Part shown: piece by piece, positions 1 through 5,936 of the stretch
Layout of the letters: every line of letters begins with the position of its first letter
How positions within the stretch are numbered: position 1 is the first letter of the stretch
Assembly (NCBI GenBank): GCA_049514735.1
Contig: JBEKUT010000445.1
Coordinates: 1-6,045 of the forward strand
Reading direction: 5' to 3'
From: JAICMB01 sp049514735
Lineage (GTDB): Bacteria; Acidobacteriota; Terriglobia; Bryobacterales; Bryobacteraceae
Length of the DNA stretch: 6,045 nucleotides
Notes under the pieces: model-generated
Seen by the model: the letters and a program-made list of their open reading frames with translations, nothing else
Told to the model about the DNA's origin: nothing
Databases searched by the model: none
Position numbers and translations under genes: made by a program

Positions 1-371
1 ACCGTTTCCGACTCCCGAAATCGTCGTGCGCCCTTCCGACACACGAATCCTACCGCTTCCGACACCCGAAATCACGCGCCCTTCCGACGCACGAAATCGT
101 ACGCCTTTCCGACGCCACGAATCCTACCGTTTCCGACGCACGAATCCTACCGCTTCCGACACCCGAAATCGTACGCCTTTCCGACGCACGAATCCTACCG
201 TTTCCGACTCCCGAAATCGTACGCCTTTCCGACGCACGAATCCTACCGTTTCCGACGCACGAATCCTACCGCTTCCGACACCCGAAATCGGGCGCCCTTC
301 CGACGCACGAATCCTACCGCTTCCGACTCCCGAAATCGTCGTGCGCCCTTCCGACGCACGAATCCTACCGC
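1..371. repeat. Degenerate tandem array of two alternating unit types, incomplete at left edge
   Basis: Fifteen consecutive units, each starting TTCCGA, fill 6-371. The first five bases are the tail of another unit, so the array continues left of the window. Type A is usually 23 nt: TTCCGACGCACG followed by AATCCTACCG and C or T. Type B is 25 nt, with an AAATCGTACGCC-like second half, or 28 nt with an AAATCGTCGTGCG second half. Unit starts are 6 (B28), 34 (A), 57 (B), 82 (A/B hybrid), 107 (A, one extra C), 131 (A), 154 (B), 179 (A), 202 (B), 227 (A), 250 (A), 273 (B), 298 (A), 321 (B28) and 349 (A). The two 28-nt units are identical. The last unit runs directly into the left REP copy. An A+B pair is 48 nt, so reading frames stay open through the array, but they give only low-complexity repeats. 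I see no gene in it. Confidence 0.93.
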
Positions 372-409
372 TTCCGAGCCGTGACCGGCAGGGAGCGGTT
401 GGCCGGAGC
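368..409 (+). repeat. REP-like sequence, left copy
   Basis: This 42-bp sequence begins CCGCTTCCGAGCCGTGACCG and ends GTTGGCCGGAGC. It matches the reverse complement of 919-960 at 40 of 42 positions, with mismatches at 371 and 389. A short internal hairpin is possible: ACCG (384-387) with CGGT (396-399) around an 8-nt loop, extendable by A-T and wobble pairs. Its last base is also the last base of the transposase stop codon (409-411 on the minus strand). Its first ten bases continue the phase of the tandem array. Confidence 0.88.
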
Positions 410-903
410 TATCCAATATCCGACACAAAAACCGCCATCGGTTCACCCTGCTCGTCCACAACATACCTGATAGCCTCAGCGACATTCTGATCCGTCCAAA
501 GCCATCGAGTACTTCCATGCCGCGCCCAGCGTTTGCAGCCTCGTTCATCAATGTCCAAGCGGTTCAAAGCGCGGCTTGCATAAGACTCGAAAGCATTCAT
601 GATTCTCTCCGGCGGCACTTCCGCCTCAACGACAACGTGCACATGATTCGTCCGGACATGCGCGGCCAGCAGATTCCAGCTTTGATACACACAGTGTTCC
701 TTCACCGATTCCAAGACAACGGTACGCCGCGCGGCATCCAGCAAATATGACGTCTGATTCATTCTTTCCGTATCCGCCGTCGCCCGTTCTATGTCCGGTT
801 CCAACACGCGGCTTCCCGGCAGATTGTGCCTCCGGTCCACGGAACCCGATCCATCGCCATGCAAGTGCGCACCGTAGCAGGCAAAGGTCATGAAGTACCT
901 CAT
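409..903 (-). CDS. REP-associated tyrosine transposase (RAYT, Y1/IS200-like HUH family)
   Basis: The 164-residue product starts MRYFMTFACYGAHLHGDG, a start typical of RAYT-type proteins in Acidobacteriota and related phyla. The HUH metal-binding motif is seen as H87-V-H89 in TNHVHVVVE. The likely catalytic tyrosine is Y108 in FESYASRALN. The C-terminal part has GSTRWLW near 130-136 and AIRYVVDEQGEP near 144-155, with Q152 as the third conserved polar residue. By family knowledge such enzymes nick single-stranded REP hairpins and join covalently to DNA through the tyrosine. I chose the ATG at 903 because family homology begins there; a longer reading frame to 1023 simply translates the right REP copy. 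A second ATG lies at 891. No clear ribosome binding site precedes 903, apart from GGAG about 13 nt upstream inside the REP. Length is normal and no key residue is missing. Confidence 0.88.
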   Translation of the reverse strand: MRYFMTFACYGAHLHGDGSGSVDRRHNLPGSRVLEPDIERATADTERMNQTSYLLDAARRTVVLESVKEHCVYQSWNLLAAHVRTNHVHVVVEAEVPPERIMNAFESYASRALNRLDIDERGCKRWARHGSTRWLWTDQNVAEAIRYVVDEQGEPMAVFVSDIG

Positions 904-918
904 AGGAAATATTAGACG

Positions 919-960
919 GCTCCGGCCAACCGCTCCCTTCCGGTCACGGCTCGGAAACGG
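919..960 (-). repeat. REP-like sequence, right copy (inverted)
   Basis: Read on the minus strand, this copy begins CCGTTTCCGAGCCGTGACCG and ends GTTGGCCGGAGC, in opposite orientation to the left copy. It lies 15 bp upstream of the transposase ATG and about 28 bp upstream of the next plus-strand gene, so it may influence expression on both sides. No tandem units follow it on the far side. Confidence 0.88.
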
Positions 961-987
961 CTCACTCCACAATGGTATGTTGGCTAG

Positions 988-1317
988 TTGGACACTCGCA
1001 CCAAGATCGTCAGTGCCGAGCAAGCCAGGTCGCTTCGAGATAGCCAGTCAACGCGCTTTTACGCCGGCCATTTCGACCCACTGCTGGCCGCACACGCCCG
1101 CGTCCTCGGCGCCATGGCCGCTCCCGGCCAACAACTAATCGTCGAGGTCACCAACCCTCCCGCCCCGCTTCTGTCGCAACGCGCGCGCGCCGAACTGGTG
1201 GCCGGCTTGGCCTGCGTCGACTACGTCGTGTTGGGCCAAATGGAATCTTCCGGCGACGAGACCACGCGCCAATTCATCCAACATGTCTGCGAACGCGTCA
1301 ACGGAGCGGCGCATTGA
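988..1317 (+). CDS. HldE-C-like nucleotidyltransferase homologue with degenerate active-site motif
   Basis: The product is 109 residues. The start, TRTKIVSAEQARSL, resembles the beginning of the HldE/RfaE C-terminal adenylyltransferase domain. GHFDPLLAAHARVL (27-40) aligns with the nucleotidyltransferase signature GxFDxxHxGH, and RARAELVAGLACVDYVVLG (about 65-83) aligns with the later E-R-A...ALxxVDYVV segment. The first signature histidine is replaced by L33 and the glycine by A35; only H36 of HxGH remains. The later KG-DY segment of active enzymes is absent. Catalysis is therefore doubtful, and a regulatory or structural role is possible. The only usable start after the in-frame TAG at 985 is TTG 988, with no clear ribosome binding site. 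The stop overlaps the next gene's start as TGATG, which suggests translational coupling with the heptosyltransferase. HldE makes the ADP-heptose such transferases use, so the context fits. A real gene is likely; its biochemical role is unknown. Confidence 0.75.
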   Translation: MDTRTKIVSAEQARSLRDSQSTRFYAGHFDPLLAAHARVLGAMAAPGQQLIVEVTNPPAPLLSQRARAELVAGLACVDYVVLGQMESSGDETTRQFIQHVCERVNGAAH

Positions 1318-2276
1318 TGCGCATCCTGGTGGTTCGCCTTGGCGCCATGGGCGATATCGTCCAGACCCTGCCGGCTGTCGCCAGTCTGAAACACAGCATG
1401 CCACATTCCGAGATCACCTGGGTGATCGAATCGAAGTGGCGCGCACTTCTCGCCGACAACCCCTACGTCGATAGAGTTGTTCTCTTCGATCGCTTCACCA
1501 TGGCCGGCCTCAGAAGCGCCTGGCGCGAGTTGCGCCGCGAGCGCTTCGATCTCGCTATCGATTTTCAGGGCCTCATCAAGTCCGCGCTTGTCGCCGCTTG
1601 CGGCCGCCCCGAGCGCCTCTACGGCTTCAACCGCAAAGGCGTCCGCGAAAAACCCGCCGCCTGGTTTTATTCGACGCGCGTTGCGTCCGACGCCGCGCAT
1701 CGCGTCGACAAATATCTCGACCTCGCCGCCCGCGCCGGCGTCACAAATCCATTGCGTGTCTTTCCGCTGCCCGCCGGCTCCGCCGAAGGCCAGTTGCCGC
1801 CAGGCGACTTCGTCCTCGCCAGTCCCTTTGCCGGATGGGGATCGAAGCAGTGGCCACCAGAAAATTATTCGGCGTTGGGTCAGCGCCTGCGCGCCGAGTG
1901 CGGCATCGAACTGGTTCTCAACGGCGCCGGGCAGATCCACGCGGCGTACACGTCGCCGCACGTCTCCGGCATTCCCGGATTAATCCACGCGACGCGAAAA
2001 GCAACGGCGGTGGTCGGCGTCGATAGCGGACCATTGCACATTGCCGCCGCGCTCGGCAAACCCGGAGTCGCGATCTACGGTCCCACCGATCCTGCCATGA
2101 CCGGCCCCTACGGCAAGACGATCAAAGTCCTGCGCAGCCCGGACGCGGTGACCACCTATAAAAGAAACGTCGAACCGGATGCGAGCATGCGCGCTATTTC
2201 GCCCGCGCAGGTGTTTGAGCAACTGAAGGCGATTCTCGTATCTCTGAAGACCGGGGTAGCCACTCAGGTTGATTAG
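1317..2276 (+). CDS. waaC: Lipopolysaccharide heptosyltransferase, GT9 family (WaaC-like)
   Basis: The 319-residue product is a full-length glycosyltransferase family 9 enzyme. By family knowledge it transfers L-glycero-D-manno-heptose from ADP-heptose to the Kdo-lipid A inner core at the cytoplasmic face of the inner membrane. The N-terminal Rossmann domain opens MRILVVRLGAMGDIVQTLPA, with D13 at the place of the catalytic aspartate of WaaC. DFQGLIKSA (82-90) matches DAQGLVKSA of E. coli WaaC. The C-terminal domain has SPFAGWGSKQWP (169-180) with the donor-phosphate lysine K177, then VGVDSGPLHIAAALGKPGVA (233-252) with D236 and H241, and YGPTDP (254-259). WaaC rather than WaaF/WaaQ is supported by the QGLIKSA and VDKYLDLA segments, but the exact heptose position transferred is inferred. 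ATG 1317 overlaps the previous stop; a TTG at 1314 is less likely. Its own stop overlaps the next gene by 8 nt. Confidence 0.93.
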   Translation: MRILVVRLGAMGDIVQTLPAVASLKHSMPHSEITWVIESKWRALLADNPYVDRVVLFDRFTMAGLRSAWRELRRERFDLAIDFQGLIKSALVAACGRPERLYGFNRKGVREKPAAWFYSTRVASDAAHRVDKYLDLAARAGVTNPLRVFPLPAGSAEGQLPPGDFVLASPFAGWGSKQWPPENYSALGQRLRAECGIELVLNGAGQIHAAYTSPHVSGIPGLIHATRKATAVVGVDSGPLHIAAALGKPGVAIYGPTDPAMTGPYGKTIKVLRSPDAVTTYKRNVEPDASMRAISPAQVFEQLKAILVSLKTGVATQVD

Positions 2277-2817
2277 CGTTTTCCCGAAACCATACGCCGA
2301 CCTCGTAGCCCGCCTGCGAGTGCCGTTCGGATTCGCTCTCGTGATCGCGTTTGCGTGGCTATCGCAGCCGAGCCTGCGCTCACTCGCTCTCGGAATTCCC
2401 GCCGGCATTCTGGGCTTGATGGTGCGCGCCTGGGCCGCCGGCCATCTCGAAAAAAACATGCAGCTCGCCGAAACCGGACCGTACGCTTATGTCCGCAATC
2501 CGTTGTATATCGGAACGCTGCTGGTCGCGGCCGGGCTCGCGATCGCGTCGCGGCGCTGGATTGTCGGCGCCATTTTCGCGGCCGTGTTTTTTCTGATTTA
2601 TCTGCCCGTCATCGAACTCGAGGAACAACATCTGCGCAAGCTCTTTCCGGCCTATCAATCCTACGCGCAACGCGTCCCCGGTCTGATCCCGGCGTTTCGA
2701 TCGACAACTCGCGCCGGACGTTTTCAATGGAAGCGCTACATGCGCAATGAGGAGTATCAGGCAGCGCTTGGTTTTCTCGCCGGCGTCATCTTTTTGGTCG
2801 GCAAGCTGTTTCTTTAA
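2269..2817 (+). CDS. Membrane methyltransferase of the ICMT/PEMT-like family
   Basis: The 182-residue integral-membrane protein has hydrophobic segments at about 15-32, 36-56, 80-94, 96-115 and 165-182. The family signature is clear: GPYAYVRNPLYIG (70-82), the SAM-binding R-N-P-x-Y pattern, followed after two membrane spans by ELEEQHLRKLFPAYQSYAQR (116-135). By family knowledge these enzymes methylate isoprenylcysteine carboxylates or phospholipid head groups; bacterial members of this branch mostly have unknown substrates. The TTG start at 2269 overlaps the heptosyltransferase stop by 8 nt, which argues for coupled translation; no ATG lies near the beginning. The extra C-terminal hydrophobic segment after the catalytic core is notable. 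Its place behind a heptosyltransferase suggests a lipid or envelope substrate, but this is inference. Confidence 0.85.
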   Translation: MISVFPKPYADLVARLRVPFGFALVIAFAWLSQPSLRSLALGIPAGILGLMVRAWAAGHLEKNMQLAETGPYAYVRNPLYIGTLLVAAGLAIASRRWIVGAIFAAVFFLIYLPVIELEEQHLRKLFPAYQSYAQRVPGLIPAFRSTTRAGRFQWKRYMRNEEYQAALGFLAGVIFLVGKLFL

Positions 2818-2823
2818 TTCCAT

Positions 2824-3245
2824 ATGGGCAAAGAGGATTCCAAAGGGCAAGACCAATGAAGAAGTTTATGCGACCTGCCGGCATTACGATGTTGGCTGGC
2901 TCTTGGTCACCCGCTATCCCTGGCGGATGGCGGCGATCGACCGCTGGAAGGCCGACAATTTTGGACCCTGTGCTGCCGGACACGGAAGCCAAGGAGATCC
3001 TGGTCGCACGGCATCGCGCACACAACGCCGCGTACCGAATGCCGGCGGACTTCACTGACGGGCAACGGGCTAGGCTCAACCGTTCTCCCTGGTTGAAGTC
3101 ACTGGACGTCCCCTCGCTGAGCGAAGCTACCAGCTACGGTCCTTCCTTGATATATCCCAGTGGGCGGACGCCAAAGTTGCTGGGGCTATCGGACGATGAA
3201 GCGGTGAATCGCATCGAAGAGTGGACCCGCCTGCTTGCGCGATGA
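2824..3245 (+). pseudogene. Frameshifted gene of unknown function (two +1 shifts)
   Basis: I do not recognise this family. Protein-like sequence is spread over three frames. ATG 2824 gives MGK and would stop at 2859. Leaving out one A near 2831-2833 moves into the second frame, giving RIPKGKTNEEVYATCRHYDV, then GWLLVTRYPW and IDRWKADN. Leaving out one T in the TTTT run near 2960-2963 moves into the third frame, giving LDPVLPDTEAKEILVARHRA and then RMPADFTDGQRARLNRSPW, SYGPSLIYPSGRTPKLLGLS and NRIEEWTRLLAR, with TGA at 3243. The joined product would be 139 residues. For 44 codons before the second shift, the middle frame ends in G or C in about 70% of codons, against about 59% in the competing frame. 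An uninterrupted alternative starts at ATG 2856 in the third frame; its first 35 or so residues are basic and proline/glycine-rich and look less protein-like. There is no good ribosome binding site at 2824. It sits 6 nt after the methyltransferase stop. Confidence 0.6.
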
Positions 3246-3270
3246 CGAACGGTGAAGGAAGAAGCTGACG

Positions 3271-3622
3271 ATGATCGACAAAGCGGTGCAGGCTGGCCTC
3301 CGCCAACGGGTCGCCTGGCGGTGCCAACGGGGACCTCTTCATTCCCTGGAATTCGCAAGTGGACGGCCAGCGATGGGAAGCTCGCATCAACGACTTTCCC
3401 GATGAGTACATGTACAGTTTGTCGATCGATGGCGCCCTCGTTGGAGATTTCAACGAATGGCCTGAGGAGTGGGATCGTGGTTCGGCCAAACTCGAGATGC
3501 CGGCTACCGCTGCTGCCGTTGCTGCCGTTGACGCCACGCGCCTGCTCGCACGCTATCAGACTGGCGAGTGCCAAGGGGTTTGGCACAGCGGCAGTAGAGC
3601 GCGCCCCATGTTTCAAGTCTGA
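3271..3622 (+). pseudogene. Frameshifted small gene of unknown function (one +1 shift)
   Basis: ATG 3271 follows a good purine-rich ribosome binding site, GAAGGAAGAAG (3254-3264), and reads MIDKAVQAGLRQRVA before running into an unlikely frame that stops near 3405. Leaving out one base near 3314-3318 restores GGANGDLFIPWNSQVDGQRW, then EARINDFPDEYMYSLSIDGA and LVGDFNEWPEEWDR, ending with TGA at 3620; the repaired product would be 116 residues. The aromatic and acidic middle part has the look of a conserved domain, but I cannot name it. The last 45 or so residues, including an AAAVAAVDA stretch from a GCTGCCGTT direct repeat, look less conserved. It starts 25 nt after the preceding broken gene on the same strand, so the two may once have been an operon pair. 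An alternative is an intact short gene beginning at GTG 3359 (87 residues). Confidence 0.58.
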
Positions 3623-3639
3623 GCGTTAGTAGTTGCTGG

Positions 3640-3674
3640 TTCGTAGTCCGTAGTCCGTAGTTCGTGGTTCGAGT
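3640..3674. repeat. Heptamer tandem repeat, five copies
   Basis: TTCGTAG, TCCGTAG, TCCGTAG, TTCGTGG and TTCGAGT follow without gaps just after the second broken gene. It is non-coding by position, between two convergent genes; short arrays of this kind translate to NYGLRTTN-like junk reading frames. Confidence 0.85.
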
Positions 3675-3693
3675 CGCGCCTTTGCGAACCACG
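3663..3693. terminator. Hairpin between convergent genes, possible bidirectional terminator
   Basis: CGTGGTTCG (3663-3671) pairs perfectly with CGAACCACG (3685-3693) around a 13-nt loop. It lies between the end of the plus-strand gene (3622) and the end of the minus-strand gene (3713). The left arm is built from the last heptamer repeats. There is no T-run on either side, so it is not a classical intrinsic terminator; a role in stopping transcription or protecting RNA ends is inferred. Confidence 0.45.
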
Positions 3694-3712
3694 CCTGAGC
3701 AGTGCCGGTGAA

Positions 3713-5884
3713 CTAAGGCCCGCCTATATAGACCAACACCGGAGCGGGCAGCAACGGAAAGGCCGGCACGGTTCCTCCCTTAATCTGTGCAGACATGGTC
3801 GTCGGCGGCCCGAAACCGCCCGGCAGCCGAACATTCATTTGCGCAACTCCATTCAACAACCCCGGGGCGGCGCCGAAATAAACGACATCGGCTGGAACGG
3901 TCTCCGCCTCTTCTGTTCCATCGACTTTGTTGAAGTACGTAACGTTAGCTTCCATGGAGAAGCGGGAGCTAACAAAAGCTGCCTGGGTTATCGCGCCGTC
4001 GGCGATATTAGGATCGAAGATGCCGAATCCGATTCCGAAAAACGACACCACGGACCCAGGACTGGCGGGATTGGCAGCGCTGTTCACCGAACCGTCCTCA
4101 TTTAAAACGCCTGACAGCATAGCTCCATCCCTATCGCCCACATATGCGAAAAGGCAAGACTGAATCGTGTTTCTATCAGCGTCGTTTCGCGTAACGCAGA
4201 CCTCCGTCGCCGGGCCCGTTACTCCATGCGGGACGATAAAATCGATCTGACGTTCTTGGGCGTATAGGATAGGAGCAGGCAGTCCTCCAACGGTCAAGCG
4301 TATGCCTGCCACTTCTCTCGGGACGCTTTGGTCCTTGTTCGGTTGTGATGAGACGCCTACCACTGGGCCAAGATTACTCCCGAAGAGCGTCATAAACATG
4401 GCGGGGACAACCGGGGCTTCCACCCGGCCCCAGGGCGCGGAAAAGGCCAGGCATGCAGGCACAGCCCCCCTTCCGCGTGGGAGCGCTCCGAGATCTAGGG
4501 CGAAGCTAAAAGAAGAAAATTTTGCGGGCCCAGGTATCAGGAGTGGTCCGCCCGGGAACTCAGGGGAAGGGCTGGACCCAGTCAAATGGACAACGCCGGT
4601 CCCGTCCTTCGTGACGGTGCCGAAGGAGTTGGAATCGTTTCCCCAACCCGCCGGCGCGCCTCCCCCCATGAAGCTGGCATTGACAACGCTACCACCGGCG
4701 TCCAGCACAATGATCGCCGCGCTTTGCAACCACCACTGGACCGGAACTGTGTCATGTGGCACGTTCATGTTACACGGCATAAGAGTATTTTGGGTGGGGA
4801 AGTTCACAGCCGGCCCGCTTCCAGCCAGGACAATGGAGCCATCGTCCAGAACAGTGAAACCGGCGACGAAGAAAGGTGGGATCTGTATTGTGTTCAGCAG
4901 GGCCCCCGTCGGGGACAGCTTGGTCAGCGTAGATTGGGAGCCGAGGACATAGGAGCCGACGATATAGGAATTTCCCTCGGTATCGATCTGCAAGAGAAAC
5001 GGTGAATCGATGGGTTTCGACACAGACAATTGGGAGAGGCTGGCATCGAACACGTTAATAGAAGCGCTCCCGAGGAAGTGGATTGCCCCCGTTGCGTCCG
5101 CTTTGATTTGCGATCCACCACCGTCAAAAACGGACACGCTAAACGCCGAAATCGCATTATTGAATAGCGTCGATGCCAGGAGTGTTTTTCCGTCCGCGCT
5201 GAAATGGCTCACAAAACCGGCGTAACTTGCTCCGGCGGGTACGCTTTGCCGATAAGCTCCATTGGTTGTAGGAAACGTTTTACCGTCGGTGGAACCTCCC
5301 ACATAGTAGCTGCCGTCCGGACCTAATGTGATCGAATCCGCGGCCGTCGAAATGCTGTCATCGAGATAAGTTGAAAAAACGATCTTCTGTCCCGATGGGT
5401 CCAGCTTGAGTAGGAAAGCTCCGCCCTTCGTTGCGTGCGGTTGAAAGCTCCCTGGCGTCGTAGGAAAGTCCGTTGCCCGTGTTCCGCCCGTTAAGACAAC
5501 GGACCCATCGGGCTCAACTTCCATGCCGCCGAACCTGTCGTCCTCGGCATTGGAGTCGTTAATTTCAGTGAGGTTTAAGAGTCTGTCACCAGAGGGTGAG
5601 ATCTTCAATACAAACATGCTGGGGGAGCCGGCAGGCGCGGGCGTCCCCAGGATCGTTTTGGCCGCAACCGGAAAACCGGTAGAAGGTATAGCACCAAAGA
5701 ATTGCCCTGCCAAATAAATGTTGCCCTGAGAATCAAAGCCTTGTACAAGATTGCCAGTGGCAGTGCCGCTTATGTTAAACGGATTCCGTATTACAGCCGG
5801 AATGTTGAGATGTGTCCCAGTCGAGGGGCTCCCAGAGGCGGCAACTATCAAAAGGAGCCGCAATGAAACCACAGAAGACTTCAT
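3713..5884 (-). CDS. Secreted SBBP beta-propeller protein with Solibacter-type (TIGR03437) C-terminal domain
   Basis: The 723-residue product begins with a signal peptide: MKSS, then a hydrophobic stretch to about residue 17 and small residues near 18-22. Residues 45-470 hold about six or seven degenerate propeller-type repeats of the form DxxGxxYxxGxTxxxxFPTT, for example EPDGSVVLTGGTRATDFPTT (124-143), GPDGSYYVGGSTDGKTFPTT (188-207), and looser copies near 297-313, 342-366 and 422-445. Residues 490-723 match the TIGR03437 type: FMTLFGSNLGP (497-507), GIRLTVGGLPAPILYAQERQ (527-546), IDFIVPHGV, and paired cysteines C563 and C577. Such proteins are numerous in Solibacter-like Acidobacteriota and are thought to be exported; their function is not known. 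The ATG at 5884 is preceded by GAAGG at a rather short spacing. The gene is convergent with the broken pair and apparently intact. The call on family is firm; any role, such as adhesion or polysaccharide binding, would be speculation. Confidence 0.9.
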   Translation of the reverse strand: MKSSVVSLRLLLIVAASGSPSTGTHLNIPAVIRNPFNISGTATGNLVQGFDSQGNIYLAGQFFGAIPSTGFPVAAKTILGTPAPAGSPSMFVLKISPSGDRLLNLTEINDSNAEDDRFGGMEVEPDGSVVLTGGTRATDFPTTPGSFQPHATKGGAFLLKLDPSGQKIVFSTYLDDSISTAADSITLGPDGSYYVGGSTDGKTFPTTNGAYRQSVPAGASYAGFVSHFSADGKTLLASTLFNNAISAFSVSVFDGGGSQIKADATGAIHFLGSASINVFDASLSQLSVSKPIDSPFLLQIDTEGNSYIVGSYVLGSQSTLTKLSPTGALLNTIQIPPFFVAGFTVLDDGSIVLAGSGPAVNFPTQNTLMPCNMNVPHDTVPVQWWLQSAAIIVLDAGGSVVNASFMGGGAPAGWGNDSNSFGTVTKDGTGVVHLTGSSPSPEFPGGPLLIPGPAKFSSFSFALDLGALPRGRGAVPACLAFSAPWGRVEAPVVPAMFMTLFGSNLGPVVGVSSQPNKDQSVPREVAGIRLTVGGLPAPILYAQERQIDFIVPHGVTGPATEVCVTRNDADRNTIQSCLFAYVGDRDGAMLSGVLNEDGSVNSAANPASPGSVVSFFGIGFGIFDPNIADGAITQAAFVSSRFSMEANVTYFNKVDGTEEAETVPADVVYFGAAPGLLNGVAQMNVRLPGGFGPPTTMSAQIKGGTVPAFPLLPAPVLVYIGGP

Positions 5885-5936
5885 TTGCCTTCATTCTAGT
5901 TGAAAACAGCGGCAGTGTTTTTTAACGGCAACGGCA

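Larger units (their letters stand above)
368..960 (-). mobile_element. REP-RAYT unit: Y1 transposase gene between inverted REP-like sequences
   Basis: A 593-bp block bounded by two 42-bp inverted copies (368-409 and 919-960) encloses one minus-strand gene for an HUH/Y1-type transposase of the REP-associated kind. This is the usual layout of RAYT genes, which lie singly between inverted REP sequences and do not have classical IS ends or target duplications. The left copy is continuous with the tandem array and the right copy ends about 28 bp before the start of the envelope operon. I see no convincing target-site duplication. The gene is complete, so the unit could be active, but that is inference. 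Confidence 0.82.

Noticed and set aside
1..371. CRISPR array
   Set aside because: Both halves of every unit recur; there are no unique spacers, no constant repeat with regular spacers, and no cas genes in the window.
26..490. Plus-strand 154-codon open frame (RPSDARILPLP-like repeats)
   Set aside because: It is a translation of the tandem array and left REP. It stays open because an A+B pair is 48 nt, and it also runs antisense into the transposase gene.
243..551. Minus-strand 102-codon open frame (VGFVRRKG repeats)
   Set aside because: Repeat translation plus the wrong frame of the transposase gene; no protein signature.
904..1023. N-terminal extension of the transposase to 1023
   Set aside because: The added 40 residues translate the right REP copy (SRDRKGAVGRS) and do not resemble the family; MRYF at 903 matches the usual start.
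1221..1961. Minus-strand 246-codon open frame opposite the heptosyltransferase
   Set aside because: A shadow of a G+C-rich gene; the plus strand encodes an unmistakable GT9 enzyme here.
2856..3245. Intact 129-residue protein starting at ATG 2856
   Set aside because: Not excluded, but the first 35 or so residues look less protein-like than the overlapping middle frame and have lower G/C at third positions. I prefer the frameshift reading and list this as the alternative.
3252..3629. Plus-strand 125-codon open frame
   Set aside because: It overlaps the better-supported frame with the NDFPDEYMYS segment and reads as proline/arginine-rich shadow sequence.
4302..4952. Plus-strand 216-codon open frame
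   Set aside because: Antisense shadow of the large secreted protein gene; no recognisable domain.
5885..5936. Promoter with TAGAAT as -10 for the secreted-protein gene
   Set aside because: TAGAAT lies too close to the ATG to be a normal -10 and has no matching -35 at the right spacing.
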